Source of the DNA: Acidobacteriota bacterium
GTDB lineage: Bacteria > Acidobacteriota > Terriglobia > Acidiferrales > UBA7541
Reading direction: 5' to 3'
DNA length: 57,171 bases
NCBI GenBank assembly: GCA_021818865.1
Contig: JAKASX010000012.1
Coordinates: 1 to 57,171 of the forward strand
The translations under genes were made by a program, and so were the position numbers. Positions 15,997 through 24,706 of the stretch are shown here, piece by piece. Each line of letters starts with the position of its first letter. Position 1 is the stretch's first letter. The notes under the pieces were generated by a model. It searched no databases, was not told the origin of the DNA, and worked only from the letters and a program-made list of their open reading frames with translations.

Positions 15997-18714
15997 ATGC
16001 GCAAAACATTTCCCTGGCTGCTCCGGATACAGGCCGCCGCACTCCTGCTCGTGCTTTCCTGCGTCTCCGCGTTCGCGCAAAAAGCCCAACCGCGCGCCGC
16101 GGCCAAGCCGTCTTCGACGCCGGCCTATCTGAATCCCAATCTCCCCGTCTCCGTTCGCGTGAAGGATCTCGTTTCCCGCATGACGCTGGCCGAAAAAGCC
16201 TCGCAAATGATCAATAACGCCGCCGCGATTCCCCGCCTCGGCGTTCCCGCCTATCACTGGTGGAGTGAAGCGCTGCACGGCGTCGCGCGCTCGGGCGCCG
16301 CAACCGTTTTTCCCGAACCGATCGGGCTGGGCGCCACGTGGGATCCGGGGCTCGTGCACCAGATCGCCCGCGCGATCTCCTACGAAGCACGCGCCAAATT
16401 CGAATGGGACCAGCGCTCGGGCAACACGCGCGACGGCCGCGGCCTCGATTTCTGGGCGCCCAACATCAATGTCTTCCGCGATCCGCGCTGGGGCCGCGGC
16501 CAGGAAACCTACGGCGAGGATCCCTTTCTCACCGGCCGTTTCGCCGTCGCCTTCGTCACCGGCATGCAAGGCAGCAATCCCCGCTATTACCGCACCATCG
16601 CGACGCCCAAGCATTTCGCCGTGCATAGCGGCCCGGAAATGATTCGCCACGTTTTCGACGCCCGCGTCTCCCCAGAGGCTCTGGAAGGCACCTATCTCGC
16701 CGCGTTTCGCGCCGCCGTCACCGCCGGCCACGCCGGTTCGATCATGTGTTCGTACAACGCGGTGGATGGCGCTCCTTCGTGCGCCTCGAAAATGCTCTTG
16801 CAAGATCATCTCCGCGACGCCTGGAAATTCCACGGCTACGTTGTTTCCGATTGCGGCGCCATCAGCGATATCTGGGACAATCACCACTACGCCCCGGACG
16901 CAGTTCACGCCGTCGCAGACGCCGTCGAAGCGGGCACCGATCTTTCCTGCGGCAACCAATTTCTCGCCGTGCCCGCCGCGGTCCGCGCCGGCCTTCTGAG
17001 CGAGCAGGACGTCGATCGCGCTGTCGAACGCCTCTTTCGCGCACGGTTCCGGCTCGGCCTTTTCGATCCGCCGAGCATGGTTCCCTACGCCCACACGCCT
17101 CTTTCGGAAATCAATTCTCCGGCACACCGTGAGCTGGCTCTCGAAGCCGCGCGCGAATCCATGGTTCTCCTCAAAAACGAAAATTCCATTCTTCCCTTCG
17201 GCCCCAGCGTTCATTCCATTGCCATCGTCGGCCCCGAGGCCGATCTGGTCGCCTCGCTCCTCGGCAATTACCACGGCACGCCGGTGAATCCCGTTACGCC
17301 GCTCGCGGGCATGGTTCGCCGCTTCGGCAAAAGCACTCGCCTGCTCTACGCCCAGGGCTCGAAACTCATTTCGCTCTTGCCCGTGCCCGTCCCCGCGAGC
17401 GCGCTTGCTCCGCCCGGCGCGCCACGCGCGGCGAATTCAGCCGCCATCGGTGGCCTCATCGGCGAATATTTCGACAACGCCGACTTCCGCGGCGCGCCCG
17501 TACTCACCCGCACTGACACTTCGGTCGATTTCGATTGGCAGGGCGTGCGACCGTCGCCGAAACTCGAGAAAAGCTCGTTTTCCGTCCGTTGGACCGGCAC
17601 GTTCACGCCGCCCGCGCCGGGCAATTACGCGCTGGGCGTGCACGTCGACCGCTGCTACGGCTGCCGCGCCGGCGAGTCCGACGAATTTCGCCTGTATCTT
17701 GATGGAAAACTTTTCGCTCAGCGCGACACCACGCCCGATCTGATGATTCCCATTCATTTCGCGAGCACGGCGCCGCACGCGATTCGCCTCGATTACGTTC
17801 ATCCCGGCCCGGATCAGGACGCCGGCGTCACGCTGCTCTGGGACGCTCCCGCCAGCGCGCTGCGCGATCAGGCGCTCGCCGCGGCCAGGCAAGCTGACGT
17901 CGTCGTGGCGTTTCTCGGCATCGATTCCAACCTCGAAAGCGAAGAAAATACGAGCATGAACTTGCCGGGCTTCCGTGGGGGCGATCGCACGCGCCTCTCG
18001 CTGCCGCAGGGGCAGGAAAAATTGCTCGAAGCGCTCGGAACCACCGGCAAGCCGATCGTTCTCGTGCTCGAAAGCGGCAGTGCCCTCGCCGTGGATTGGG
18101 CGAAAGCTCACGCCGCCGCGATTCTAGAAGCCTGGTATCCCGGCGAAGAGGGTGGCACAGCCATCGCCCAAACTCTTGCGGGCGACAACAATCCCGCCGG
18201 CCGTTTGCCCGTCACCTTCTATCAATCCGTCTCCCAATTGCCGCCGTTCGAGGACTATTCGATGCGCGGACGCACCTATCGCTTTTTCACCGGCCAGCCG
18301 CTCTATCCTTTCGGCTTCGGGCTGAGCTATTCGCATTTTTCCTACAGCGATTTGCAGCTTTCCTCAACCGCGGTCGATGCGGGCCAGCCGCTCGAAGCGA
18401 GCGTCACCGTCCGCAACACCAGCGCGCGCGACGGCGACGAAGTGGTGGAAGCGTATTTGCGCTTTCCGCCTTCGCCCGGCGCTCCCATTCGCGCCCTGCG
18501 CGGGTTCGAGCGGATTCACTTGAAGGCGGGGCAAGCGGAAACAGTCCATCTGCGGCTCTCGCCGCGCGATTTGAGTGAAGTGAATTCAGCGGGGGAAACC
18601 GTAGTCGCGCCCGGAACGTATCATCTGAGCGTCGGCGGCGCGCAACCCGGGAGCGGCCTGCCCACGCTGGAAGCTACGTTTGCCATTCGCGGAGCCAAGA
18701 CGTTGCCGCAGTGA
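15997..18714 (+). CDS. Secreted glycoside hydrolase family 3 beta-glucosidase/beta-xylosidase with PA14 domain
   Basis: 905 aa with a clear signal peptide (MRKTFPWLLR, hydrophobic core, AFAQ cleavage around residue 27). The GH3 catalytic barrel occupies ~50-360: substrate-pocket KHF at 205-207 and the nucleophile loop YVVSDCGAISD with Asp285. The alpha/beta sandwich domain is interrupted by a PA14 domain at ~480-610 (IGEYFDNADFRGAPVLTRT; GNYALGVHVDRCYGCRAGES). The acid/base region is likely within ESEENTSMNLPGFRGGDR, and a fibronectin-III-like C-terminal domain ends the protein (GDEVVEAYLRF). It would cleave non-reducing beta-D-glucosyl or xylosyl ends in the periplasm; overall similarity to beta-xylosidase-type GH3 proteins suggests plant polymer degradation. 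Exact substrate cannot be read from sequence. Confidence 0.9.
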   Translation: MRKTFPWLLRIQAAALLLVLSCVSAFAQKAQPRAAAKPSSTPAYLNPNLPVSVRVKDLVSRMTLAEKASQMINNAAAIPRLGVPAYHWWSEALHGVARSGAATVFPEPIGLGATWDPGLVHQIARAISYEARAKFEWDQRSGNTRDGRGLDFWAPNINVFRDPRWGRGQETYGEDPFLTGRFAVAFVTGMQGSNPRYYRTIATPKHFAVHSGPEMIRHVFDARVSPEALEGTYLAAFRAAVTAGHAGSIMCSYNAVDGAPSCASKMLLQDHLRDAWKFHGYVVSDCGAISDIWDNHHYAPDAVHAVADAVEAGTDLSCGNQFLAVPAAVRAGLLSEQDVDRAVERLFRARFRLGLFDPPSMVPYAHTPLSEINSPAHRELALEAARESMVLLKNENSILPFGPSVHSIAIVGPEADLVASLLGNYHGTPVNPVTPLAGMVRRFGKSTRLLYAQGSKLISLLPVPVPASALAPPGAPRAANSAAIGGLIGEYFDNADFRGAPVLTRTDTSVDFDWQGVRPSPKLEKSSFSVRWTGTFTPPAPGNYALGVHVDRCYGCRAGESDEFRLYLDGKLFAQRDTTPDLMIPIHFASTAPHAIRLDYVHPGPDQDAGVTLLWDAPASALRDQALAAARQADVVVAFLGIDSNLESEENTSMNLPGFRGGDRTRLSLPQGQEKLLEALGTTGKPIVLVLESGSALAVDWAKAHAAAILEAWYPGEEGGTAIAQTLAGDNNPAGRLPVTFYQSVSQLPPFEDYSMRGRTYRFFTGQPLYPFGFGLSYSHFSYSDLQLSSTAVDAGQPLEASVTVRNTSARDGDEVVEAYLRFPPSPGAPIRALRGFERIHLKAGQAETVHLRLSPRDLSEVNSAGETVVAPGTYHLSVGGAQPGSGLPTLEATFAIRGAKTLPQ

Positions 18715-18777
18715 AGCGCGGCTGTACGCGATATTTTCGATCGGTGCGCAGTTGGGTTGTAGCGGCTTGGCGTAGGG

Positions 18778-18831
18778 TCGGGATCCTCCGGGCCCGGCCC
18801 CGAAGGATCGGACCGGGCCCTCAGGATGACA
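18778..18831. repeat. REP-like hairpin element, GGATCCT...AGGATGACA type
   Basis: TCGGGATCCT opens and CTCAGGATGACA closes an element with an internal GGGCCCGG/CCGGGCCC inverted repeat (18790-18797 and 18813-18820). It lies between two convergent genes and could also act as a two-way terminator. A second copy of the same outer arms lies inside the kinase gene at 28860-28898. Confidence 0.6.
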
Positions 18832-18860
18832 GCCACGATTTCTTGCGGCGGGAACGGCGG

Positions 18861-19157
18861 CTAGCCGCCGGCAATCGCGGCGATTACGTACAGCGGCTCC
18901 TTGCCCGAAGCGATGGCCTCGGGCAACGGAGCATCCAGCGGCTCGTGCGAAATATCCTCGTCGCAGGCGAAAAAACGCAGAAACGGCCGGCGCTGCTGCG
19001 TCGCGTGATCGCGAATCGTTCCGGCGAGGCTCGGATACCGCGCTTCGAGCGCGTCGAGCACGCTGGCCACGGTCGCCTGTCCCTCGATCTCCAACTGCAC
19101 TTCGCCGCCCGTTCCGCCGAGCTTCCGCAAATGCGACGGCAGCACGACGCGAATCAT
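18861..19157 (-). CDS. MoaD/ThiS-family ubiquitin-fold protein
   Basis: 98 aa, starting at the ATG at 19157 that overlaps the stop of the upstream propeller gene (ATGA). The pattern is MoaD-like: [15 protein letters not shown], then [18 protein letters not shown], and a C-terminus ending AIAGG with the di-glycine that carries AMP or sulfur in this family. There are no molybdopterin or thiamin genes nearby, so it may not be the housekeeping MoaD or ThiS. Translational coupling to a BNR propeller protein suggests a shared function, unknown at present. A longer frame extending into the upstream gene is rejected. Confidence 0.82.
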   Translation of the reverse strand: MIRVVLPSHLRKLGGTGGEVQLEIEGQATVASVLDALEARYPSLAGTIRDHATQQRRPFLRFFACDEDISHEPLDAPLPEAIASGKEPLYVIAAIAGG

Positions 19158-20332
19158 GGCAGCGTTTGCGCTTCGACGCTCAGCACCGAGGGCAGATCGC
19201 GCACGATCGCTTCCCACGAGTTCCCCGCGTCGGCCGAAGCGTAAATTTGTCCGCCGGTGGTTCCGAAATAAATCCCGCAGGGTTCCAGCCGATCCACGGC
19301 CATGGCGTCGCGCAGCACGTTCACGTAGCAATGCTCCTGCGGCAGCCCTTTCGTCAGCGGCTCCCAATCCCCGCCGCCAGTGCGGCTGCGGTAGACGCGC
19401 AGCTTCCCTTCGGGCGGGATGCGGCCGGCATTCTGGTCAATCGGAATGACGTAGATGGTTTCCGGTTCGTGCGAGTTCACGTCAATCGGGAAACCGAAAT
19501 CGCTTGGGAGTCCCGTGCCGACTTCTTTCCACAAATCGCCCGCGTCGTCCGTGCGCAGCACCCCGCCATGCAGTTGCATGAAGAGATGGCCCGGCCGCGC
19601 GGGATTCATCGCGATGTGGTGAACGCAGAAGCCGACTTCGGCGTTCTTGTCGGGCAGATAGTCGGAATGCAATCCGCGATTGATCGGCTTCCACGTCTTT
19701 CCGCCGTCGTCGCTGCGGAACGCTCCGGCCGCGGAAATGGCGATGTAGATCCGGTTCGCGTCACTCGGGTCCAGAATGATCGTGTGCAGGCACATTCCGC
19801 CCGCGCCCGGCTGCCATTTCGGCCCGGTGCCGTGCCCGCGCAGGCCGGCGAGTTCCTGCCAGCTGTGCGCGCCGTCGGTCGAACGAAACAGCGCCGCGTC
19901 CTCCACTCCCGCATAGACCGTCTCGGGATCGTTCGGCGACGGCTCCAGGTGCCACACGCGCTTGAATTCCCAGGGATGCTGCGTGCCATCGTACCACTGG
20001 TGCGTCGTCAGCGGTTTGCCGGTCTCGGCGGAAGCGTCGTAGACGAATCGGTTGCTCTCGCCCATCGGCCAGCCCTGTGGCGATTTGCCAACTCCGCCGC
20101 CGGGCGCTTCCCACGTCTTGCCGCCGTCGCTCGACCGCTGAATCACCTGGCCGAACCAGCTGTTCGTTTGCGAAGCGTAAATTCGATTGGGATCGGCGGG
20201 AGATCCCTTCATATGGAAAATTTCCCAGCCGTTGAAGAACGGCCCGCTGACGTCCCAGGTTTTCCGTTTTCCATCCGCCGTCAGGATGAAGGCGCCTTTC
20301 CGCGTCCCCACCAGCACTCGCGCTTTGCTCAT
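19154..20332 (-). CDS. BNR/sialidase-like beta-propeller protein
   Basis: 392 aa from the ATG at 20332, with GAGGGAGA seven bases upstream. No signal peptide: the N-terminus is [20 protein letters not shown], so the protein is probably cytoplasmic. Repeats of the Asp-box type recur along the chain, for example [52 protein letters not shown] and [11 protein letters not shown], which build a propeller like sialidases and sortilins. It lacks the Arg triad I would look for in a true sialidase, so hydrolase activity is not supported. It is followed, with 4-bp overlap, by the MoaD-like gene, and preceded on the same strand by an HxlR regulator 73 bp away. Confidence 0.84.
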   Translation of the reverse strand: MSKARVLVGTRKGAFILTADGKRKTWDVSGPFFNGWEIFHMKGSPADPNRIYASQTNSWFGQVIQRSSDGGKTWEAPGGGVGKSPQGWPMGESNRFVYDASAETGKPLTTHQWYDGTQHPWEFKRVWHLEPSPNDPETVYAGVEDAALFRSTDGAHSWQELAGLRGHGTGPKWQPGAGGMCLHTIILDPSDANRIYIAISAAGAFRSDDGGKTWKPINRGLHSDYLPDKNAEVGFCVHHIAMNPARPGHLFMQLHGGVLRTDDAGDLWKEVGTGLPSDFGFPIDVNSHEPETIYVIPIDQNAGRIPPEGKLRVYRSRTGGGDWEPLTKGLPQEHCYVNVLRDAMAVDRLEPCGIYFGTTGGQIYASADAGNSWEAIVRDLPSVLSVEAQTLP

Positions 20333-20405
20333 CGCTCGTCTCCCTCTTTCAAGTGATTCAGCCGCAATGCCGTCGCCCATCGGCCCCGCGCCGCATTCGC
20401 GCCGA

Positions 20406-20891
20406 CTACGTTTTACCGCGCTCGCTTCCCCAATCGGGCAAAATCCATTTCCCATCCACTTGCAACGGAGCCTGGTCGTCTTCGCGCCATCGCCGACGAA
20501 CTTCCGCCAGAATCGCTTTCCGGTGCTCCGCCATCTGCTCGATCAGGCCGCATGGCGCGCCGGTTTCTTCATGCCGCGCGCCCCAAATCAGCAGTTCCAG
20601 CAGCACCGGCGCGAGATCGATTCCCTTTTCCGTCAGCCGGTAGCTGACTTTCCGCCGGTCTTCGCCGTCGGTTTCCGCGACGATGATGCCCGCCGCTCCC
20701 AGCCGCCGCAATCGCTCGGACAGGATGTTGCTCGCGATGCCTTCGCCAGACTGTTCGAACTGCTTGAACGTCCGGTAGCCGCGCACCATCAAATCCCGCA
20801 CGATGAGAAGCGACCAGCGGTCGCCAAATACCTCGAGCGACGCGCTTACAGGACAGCCGGACCGCAATTTTTTTCTGGACTTCCCACGCAC
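20406..20891 (-). CDS. HxlR-family winged-helix transcriptional regulator
   Basis: About 161 aa from a GTG at 20891. A TTG at 20927 is also in frame but lies inside a palindromic operator and would add 12 residues with no family match. The MarR-like winged helix shows the HxlR pattern: a conserved Cys in [40 protein letters not shown], the recognition helix [20 protein letters not shown], and the wing [20 protein letters not shown]. These regulators often sense reactive electrophiles or redox state through the conserved Cys. It is upstream of and co-directional with the propeller/MoaD pair, so it may control them as well as itself. Confidence 0.87.
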   Translation of the reverse strand: MRGKSRKKLRSGCPVSASLEVFGDRWSLLIVRDLMVRGYRTFKQFEQSGEGIASNILSERLRRLGAAGIIVAETDGEDRRKVSYRLTEKGIDLAPVLLELLIWGARHEETGAPCGLIEQMAEHRKAILAEVRRRWREDDQAPLQVDGKWILPDWGSERGKT

Positions 20892-20912
20892 TCGCGGCAA
20901 GATACCCGTCTT

Positions 20913-20929
20913 ACTTGCAAAATGCAAGT
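20913..20929. promoter_or_regulatory. Probable HxlR operator
   Basis: ACTTGCA-AAA-TGCAAGT is a perfect 7-bp inverted repeat around a 3-bp centre, directly upstream of the HxlR gene. An AT-rich TAAAAC lies just beyond it on the minus strand as a possible -10. Autoregulation is inferred from position. Confidence 0.65.
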
Positions 20930-21598
20930 TTTATTTTCACGAAGCATGCGGCGTGCTCGTCCAGCAGGCCAGTTACGCTTCCTTGATTTTTGTGTGGCCC
21001 GGCATTGCGTGACGAACTCCTGTGGTCCGATGGCCGCGCGGCAGGTTCGAGGGTGGCGTGGGAGGGTGACACACCCTGTCGAGCAAAAAATCCGGTAGGT
21101 GGTTTTGTTTCAGCGAGATAATTATTGCAGGGTGTCACTTTTTGGGCCTCTTTTACGTGGACGACGAGGCCTGAAATCGGAGTTACGGCCCTCCTTGGGC
21201 GGGCGAACCGCATTCCTCTCCATGCGAGCCTCGGCATGTGACGCTTCCTCCTTTGCGCGGGTAAAGGGCCGCTGTTTTTCCGCACGCGACGGCATTTTCG
21301 CGCGATGCGGATGCGAGCGCGAGTGGTGGTTCTACGTAAGGCATGGTCATTGTTTGGGCCGTGTAGATGGCTGTTGGGGCGATTACGCCTGAAGTGATTC
21401 ACTGCGACCCTTCCGGAGCTTCGGTCTTCAACCTCTCCGGGCAACCGAGCGGTCCTTTTCAGCGCCGGTACGATCCGCTGCGCCTTGACAACAGCTTCGT
21501 TCTTATCAAGGGGAGACCGTCGGGGCTGCTTTCGGGTTAGAGTTTTCGGAGGCTCAAAGCCGGCTCCCACCGGCAGCGACTGCGGAAGCGACCGGCGG
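20930..21598. other. Long intergenic stretch with inverted repeats, no supported gene
   Basis: About 670 bp with no convincing coding frame; the frames present are basic, low-complexity shadows. It contains a compact hairpin AGGGTG-ACA-CACCCT at 21063-21077 and a related arm CAGGGTGTCAC at 21128-21138, which can pair with GTGACACACCCTG at 21066-21078 across about 50 bases. Towards 21550 a short GGCTCAAAGCCGGCTCCCACC stretch looks like a gene relic but cannot be assigned. Confidence 0.45.
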
Positions 21599-22036
21599 CT
21601 AATGGAGCCGCTCACGCAGCCGCTCGAGAAGCGATCCCGAGCGCATGCGTCGCAGCGTCGCGGCCCAGCGGTCCTCCACGCGCAGTGTTCTCTGCATATC
21701 TCTCTCTTCCTGCCGCATCAACTCGAGAACTCTGGTGTCCTCGTCGTTCTCAAGCCAGTACCCGTGCTGATTCTCACAGAACTCCATCTGCAGATCGTAA
21801 AACCGGTACTGGAAGCGTCTCAGGGGAGCGGCGCATTCGGGACACTTCGAGGCCGTCGGGACCGAGCTTGGAACGAGCGTGCCCTTATCATGCTCGCCGA
21901 AGTCGAAGGCCTCGTTCTCAAGCTCTTCCAGTTCCTGCCGCTGGAACCACATTCCTTTACAGGAGGGACAAGACTGCACAGCGATTTTGTGCCGAACCGC
22001 GGGTGTCAAGTCCACATTACAACTGGGACATTTCAA
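21599..22036 (-). CDS. Zinc-ribbon (TFIIB-type) protein
   Basis: 145 aa. The start is a TTG at 22036: GGAGGT precedes it with ideal spacing and the next residues are KCPSCNVDL, the usual beginning of zf-TFIIB proteins; the ATG or other codons further upstream lack such a site. Metal ligands: Cys3, Cys6, Cys23, Cys26 form the first ribbon (CPSC...CPSCKGMWF). A second, degenerate set is Cys65, Cys68, Cys87 and perhaps His91 (CPECAAPL; EFCENQHGYWL). The C-terminal 45 residues are a charged helix. Function unknown; family members are small nucleic-acid- or protein-binding modules. Confidence 0.75.
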   Translation of the reverse strand: MKCPSCNVDLTPAVRHKIAVQSCPSCKGMWFQRQELEELENEAFDFGEHDKGTLVPSSVPTASKCPECAAPLRRFQYRFYDLQMEFCENQHGYWLENDEDTRVLELMRQEERDMQRTLRVEDRWAATLRRMRSGSLLERLRERLH

Positions 22037-22211
22037 GTCGACCTCCGAGCGAAACGGAAGCTGTAACCAAGTACATGCTCCGTCCCGCACAGTTTGAAGT
22101 CAAGGTCAGCGCCCTTTGCTCGATGCCTGGGGCAGCGGGGACCGGGAGAGCGAGTCATGGGATGGCCTCCTACAAGGCGGCGTATCCCCGGAAATTTGGG
22201 TGGTCTGGGGC

Positions 22212-23504
22212 TCAGCGTTCGGCGAGTTGCTCGATTGTCTGGAAAAATGCGGGGAAGGAAACGCCGACGCATTCCGCGTTTTGGATCGTCGTTTCGCCCT
22301 CGGCCGCGAGACCGGCCACGGCAAACGCCATCGCGATCCGATGATCGCCGTACGGCTCGATTTCGGCGCCGTGGAGCGGCCCGGCTGAGCGACCGGCCAC
22401 GGTGATTCCGTCGGGAAAGGATTCGGCGCGGCCGCCCATGCGGCGGATATTTTCCACGAGCGCGGCAATGCGGTCGGTTTCCTTCACGCGCAGCTCGCGC
22501 GCGTCGAGAATGGTGATGCCGCGCTGGGTGAACGGCCCGAGCGCGGCGAGCATCGGCAGCTCGTCAATCATCCGCGCAGAGACGCCGCCGCTCGCCACGC
22601 CGCCATCGAGCGGCGCGTGGCGGACTTCGATATCGCCGCGCGGTTCGCCGCCAACCGTGCGCTCGCCGCTGACGCGAATTTTCGCGCCCATCGAAATCAA
22701 GAAATCGAGCACCGCCGTCCGCGTAGGATTCAGCCCGACGTGCCGGAGGCGCAATTCGGATCCGGGCAGGAGCAGCGTGGCGGCAATCAGAAAGGTTGCC
22801 GCGGAAAGGTCGCCCGGAACTTCGAGCGTGCGCGCTTCGAGCGGCGATCCGCCGGCGATGGTCGCCATGCCCGCCGTCGCAGCAATGCGCGCGCCGAATT
22901 CCGCGAGCGCGCGTTCGGTGTGGTCGCGCGTGGCCACCGATTCGGTTACCGTGGTCGAGCCTCGCGCGTAAAGCCCGGCCAGCAGCACGCACGATTTCAC
23001 CTGCGCGCTCGGAATCGGCATTTCGTAGCGGATCGCCTCGAGTTCTCCACCGCGAATGCGCAGCGGCGGAAATTCTCCCCGCTCCGCCTCCACCTTAGCG
23101 CCCATGCGCGTGAGCGGCTCGACGATGCGTTTCATCGGCCGCCGCCGCAGTGAATCGTCGCCGGTCAATACCGATTCGAACGCCTGGCCTGCGAGCACGC
23201 CAGCCAGGAGCCGCAGCGTGGTTCCCGAATTTCCGGCGTCAAGCGGCGCCGCAGGCGCGCGCAATCCGTCGAGGCCATCGCCTTCGATTTCCACGTGTCC
23301 GTTTTCGCGCCGCACGCGGGCCCCGAGGGCCTCGATGCAGCCAAGCGTGCTCGCGCAATCCGCCGCAGGTGAATAATTTTCGATCGTGCTGGCGCCGCGC
23401 GCGATCGCGGCCAGCAGCGCGTAGCGGTGAGAAATGGATTTGTCGCCCGGCAACGAGGTTTCGCCGCAAATTCGCCGCACCGGCGTGATTTTCTGTTCGC
23501 TCAT
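22212..23504 (-). CDS. aroA: 3-phosphoshikimate 1-carboxyvinyltransferase (EPSP synthase)
   Basis: Makes 5-enolpyruvylshikimate-3-phosphate from shikimate-3-phosphate and phosphoenolpyruvate, the sixth step of the chorismate pathway, in the cytoplasm. At 430 aa it is the usual length. Family motifs are complete: LPGDKSISHRYALLAAIA near the N-terminus, LDAGNSGTTLRLLAG (PEP and shikimate-3-P binding), GDDSLRRRPMKR, and near the C-terminus LRVKETDRIAAL and EPYGDHRIAMAFAV. The second residue after the LPGDKS lysine region and the AGNSGTT loop look like the glyphosate-sensitive pattern, but class is not certain. It stands alone here; no other aromatic pathway genes are in the window. Confidence 0.96.
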   Translation of the reverse strand: MSEQKITPVRRICGETSLPGDKSISHRYALLAAIARGASTIENYSPAADCASTLGCIEALGARVRRENGHVEIEGDGLDGLRAPAAPLDAGNSGTTLRLLAGVLAGQAFESVLTGDDSLRRRPMKRIVEPLTRMGAKVEAERGEFPPLRIRGGELEAIRYEMPIPSAQVKSCVLLAGLYARGSTTVTESVATRDHTERALAEFGARIAATAGMATIAGGSPLEARTLEVPGDLSAATFLIAATLLLPGSELRLRHVGLNPTRTAVLDFLISMGAKIRVSGERTVGGEPRGDIEVRHAPLDGGVASGGVSARMIDELPMLAALGPFTQRGITILDARELRVKETDRIAALVENIRRMGGRAESFPDGITVAGRSAGPLHGAEIEPYGDHRIAMAFAVAGLAAEGETTIQNAECVGVSFPAFFQTIEQLAER

Positions 23505-23866
23505 GCGCGGATTCTAGCATGCGCCTCGCCCGGCCCACGGAACGCGGCCGCGTGCTTCCGATTCGCACTCGCTGCTGAGCGATTTCCCTCTCGGCCGCGT
23601 AAAAGGGCGCGGTCCGCCGACCATTGAGCAGACCCGGACTCGCCAACCAAACCGTATTCACTTGCAATGATTTGACTTAGCAAAACCCCGCCAAAACGCC
23701 GCTGGCACCCCGATTGCTGTCCTTACCAGTGAGTGCGGGGCGCTGTTCGCAAGACCGGCCCCCGCAGGGAATCTGGCTCGATTCCGAGAAGCCATTTTCG
23801 GGCCATTTCCCTGGGACCTTTTGCGACTGCCTCCGGACTCGACCACGCGTTACGGAGGTGAGCGCC
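23505..23866. other. Divergent intergenic region
   Basis: About 360 bp between aroA (minus) and the TonB-family gene (plus). No coding frame is supported and no clear promoter pair could be assigned; the AT-richer stretch ATTTGACTTAGCAAAACC around 23667-23684 is the most promoter-like part. The final bases hold the strong ribosome site of the TonB gene. Confidence 0.4.
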
Positions 23867-24706
23867 ATGGGCACCCACACATTCCCCGTGATTCTCCCGC
23901 CGGAAACACAAAAACCGCAGCCGCGCAAAATCGAGCTCTCCGCGCCGCCGGCGAATGACGCTTTCCTCGCCGCTATTTTGCACTCGCAGCTCGAAGAGAA
24001 AAGGCGCAGCCCGCTCGATTGGTTGGTTTCCGCGATCGTCCACACGCTTTTGATCGTCACGCTTCTGCTCATTCCGCTGTACTTCACGCAAAAGCTCAAT
24101 CTGGTCGAGCTGCAAGGCGCCTGGCTCGTCGCGCCGCCGCCCCCTCCGCCACCACCGCCTCCAGCCGCGCCTCGTGCGCCCGCCAGCCAGCCGCCGAGTT
24201 TCGTGCACCGCGGCCAACTCGTCGCGCCGACAGCCATCCCCAAAAAAGTGACGATCGTGAAAGAATCGGCGCAACCGCCCGAAATGGGAGCCGGCGTGCC
24301 AGGCGGAGTTGTCGGCGGGGTGCCCGGTGGACAAATCGGTGGAGCGCTCGGAGGAATTCTCGGCAGCGTGGGAACGCCAGCCGCCGTTCCGCCGCCGGCC
24401 GAGACGCAACGCCCGCGGATTCTGCGCGTGGGCGGCGAAGTGAAGGCGCCGAAACTCATTCATTCGGTCGACCCGGTTTATCCGTCCGTGGCAAAAGTTG
24501 CCCGGATTACCGGCAGGGTCGTTATCGAAGCGGTGATTGACGAGCACGGCAACGTCGTTCGAGCGCAGGTGCTGAGCGGCAATCCCATGCTGGTTCAGGC
24601 GGCGCTCGACGCCGTCTCTCAATGGAAATACGAACCCACGCTTCTGAATGGCCAGCCGATCGCCGTCGAAATGAAGGTCTTCGTGGACTTCGTGCTTCGG
24701 GACTAG
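23867..24706 (+). CDS. TonB-family energy transducer
   Basis: 279 aa from the ATG at 23867, which has GGAGGTGA with good spacing. The layout is classic: a cytoplasmic N-terminus (~55 residues), one membrane helix at ~58-78 (VSAIVHTLLIVTLLLIPLYF), a Pro-rich periplasmic spacer starting with eleven prolines after VAP, a Gly-rich stretch (~140-170, GVPGGVVGGVPGGQIGGALG), and the C-terminal TonB domain at ~195-279 (VDPVYPSVAKVARITGRVVI ... VSQWKYEPTLLNGQPIAVEM). It passes proton-motive energy from ExbB/ExbD to outer-membrane receptors. ExbB/D are not in this window. It may energise the large receptors at 38329-46828, though many TonB proteins exist in such genomes. Confidence 0.88.
   Translation: MGTHTFPVILPPETQKPQPRKIELSAPPANDAFLAAILHSQLEEKRRSPLDWLVSAIVHTLLIVTLLLIPLYFTQKLNLVELQGAWLVAPPPPPPPPPPAAPRAPASQPPSFVHRGQLVAPTAIPKKVTIVKESAQPPEMGAGVPGGVVGGVPGGQIGGALGGILGSVGTPAAVPPPAETQRPRILRVGGEVKAPKLIHSVDPVYPSVAKVARITGRVVIEAVIDEHGNVVRAQVLSGNPMLVQAALDAVSQWKYEPTLLNGQPIAVEMKVFVDFVLRD

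Noticed and set aside
19154-20332. True sialidase assignment for the BNR propeller
   Set aside because: Asp-box repeats are clear but no convincing catalytic Arg/Tyr/Glu set or signal peptide is visible.
20911-21615. A 234-residue minus-strand frame in the gene-free stretch, partly upstream of HxlR
   Set aside because: Low-complexity basic product, crosses the HxlR operator, no family match.
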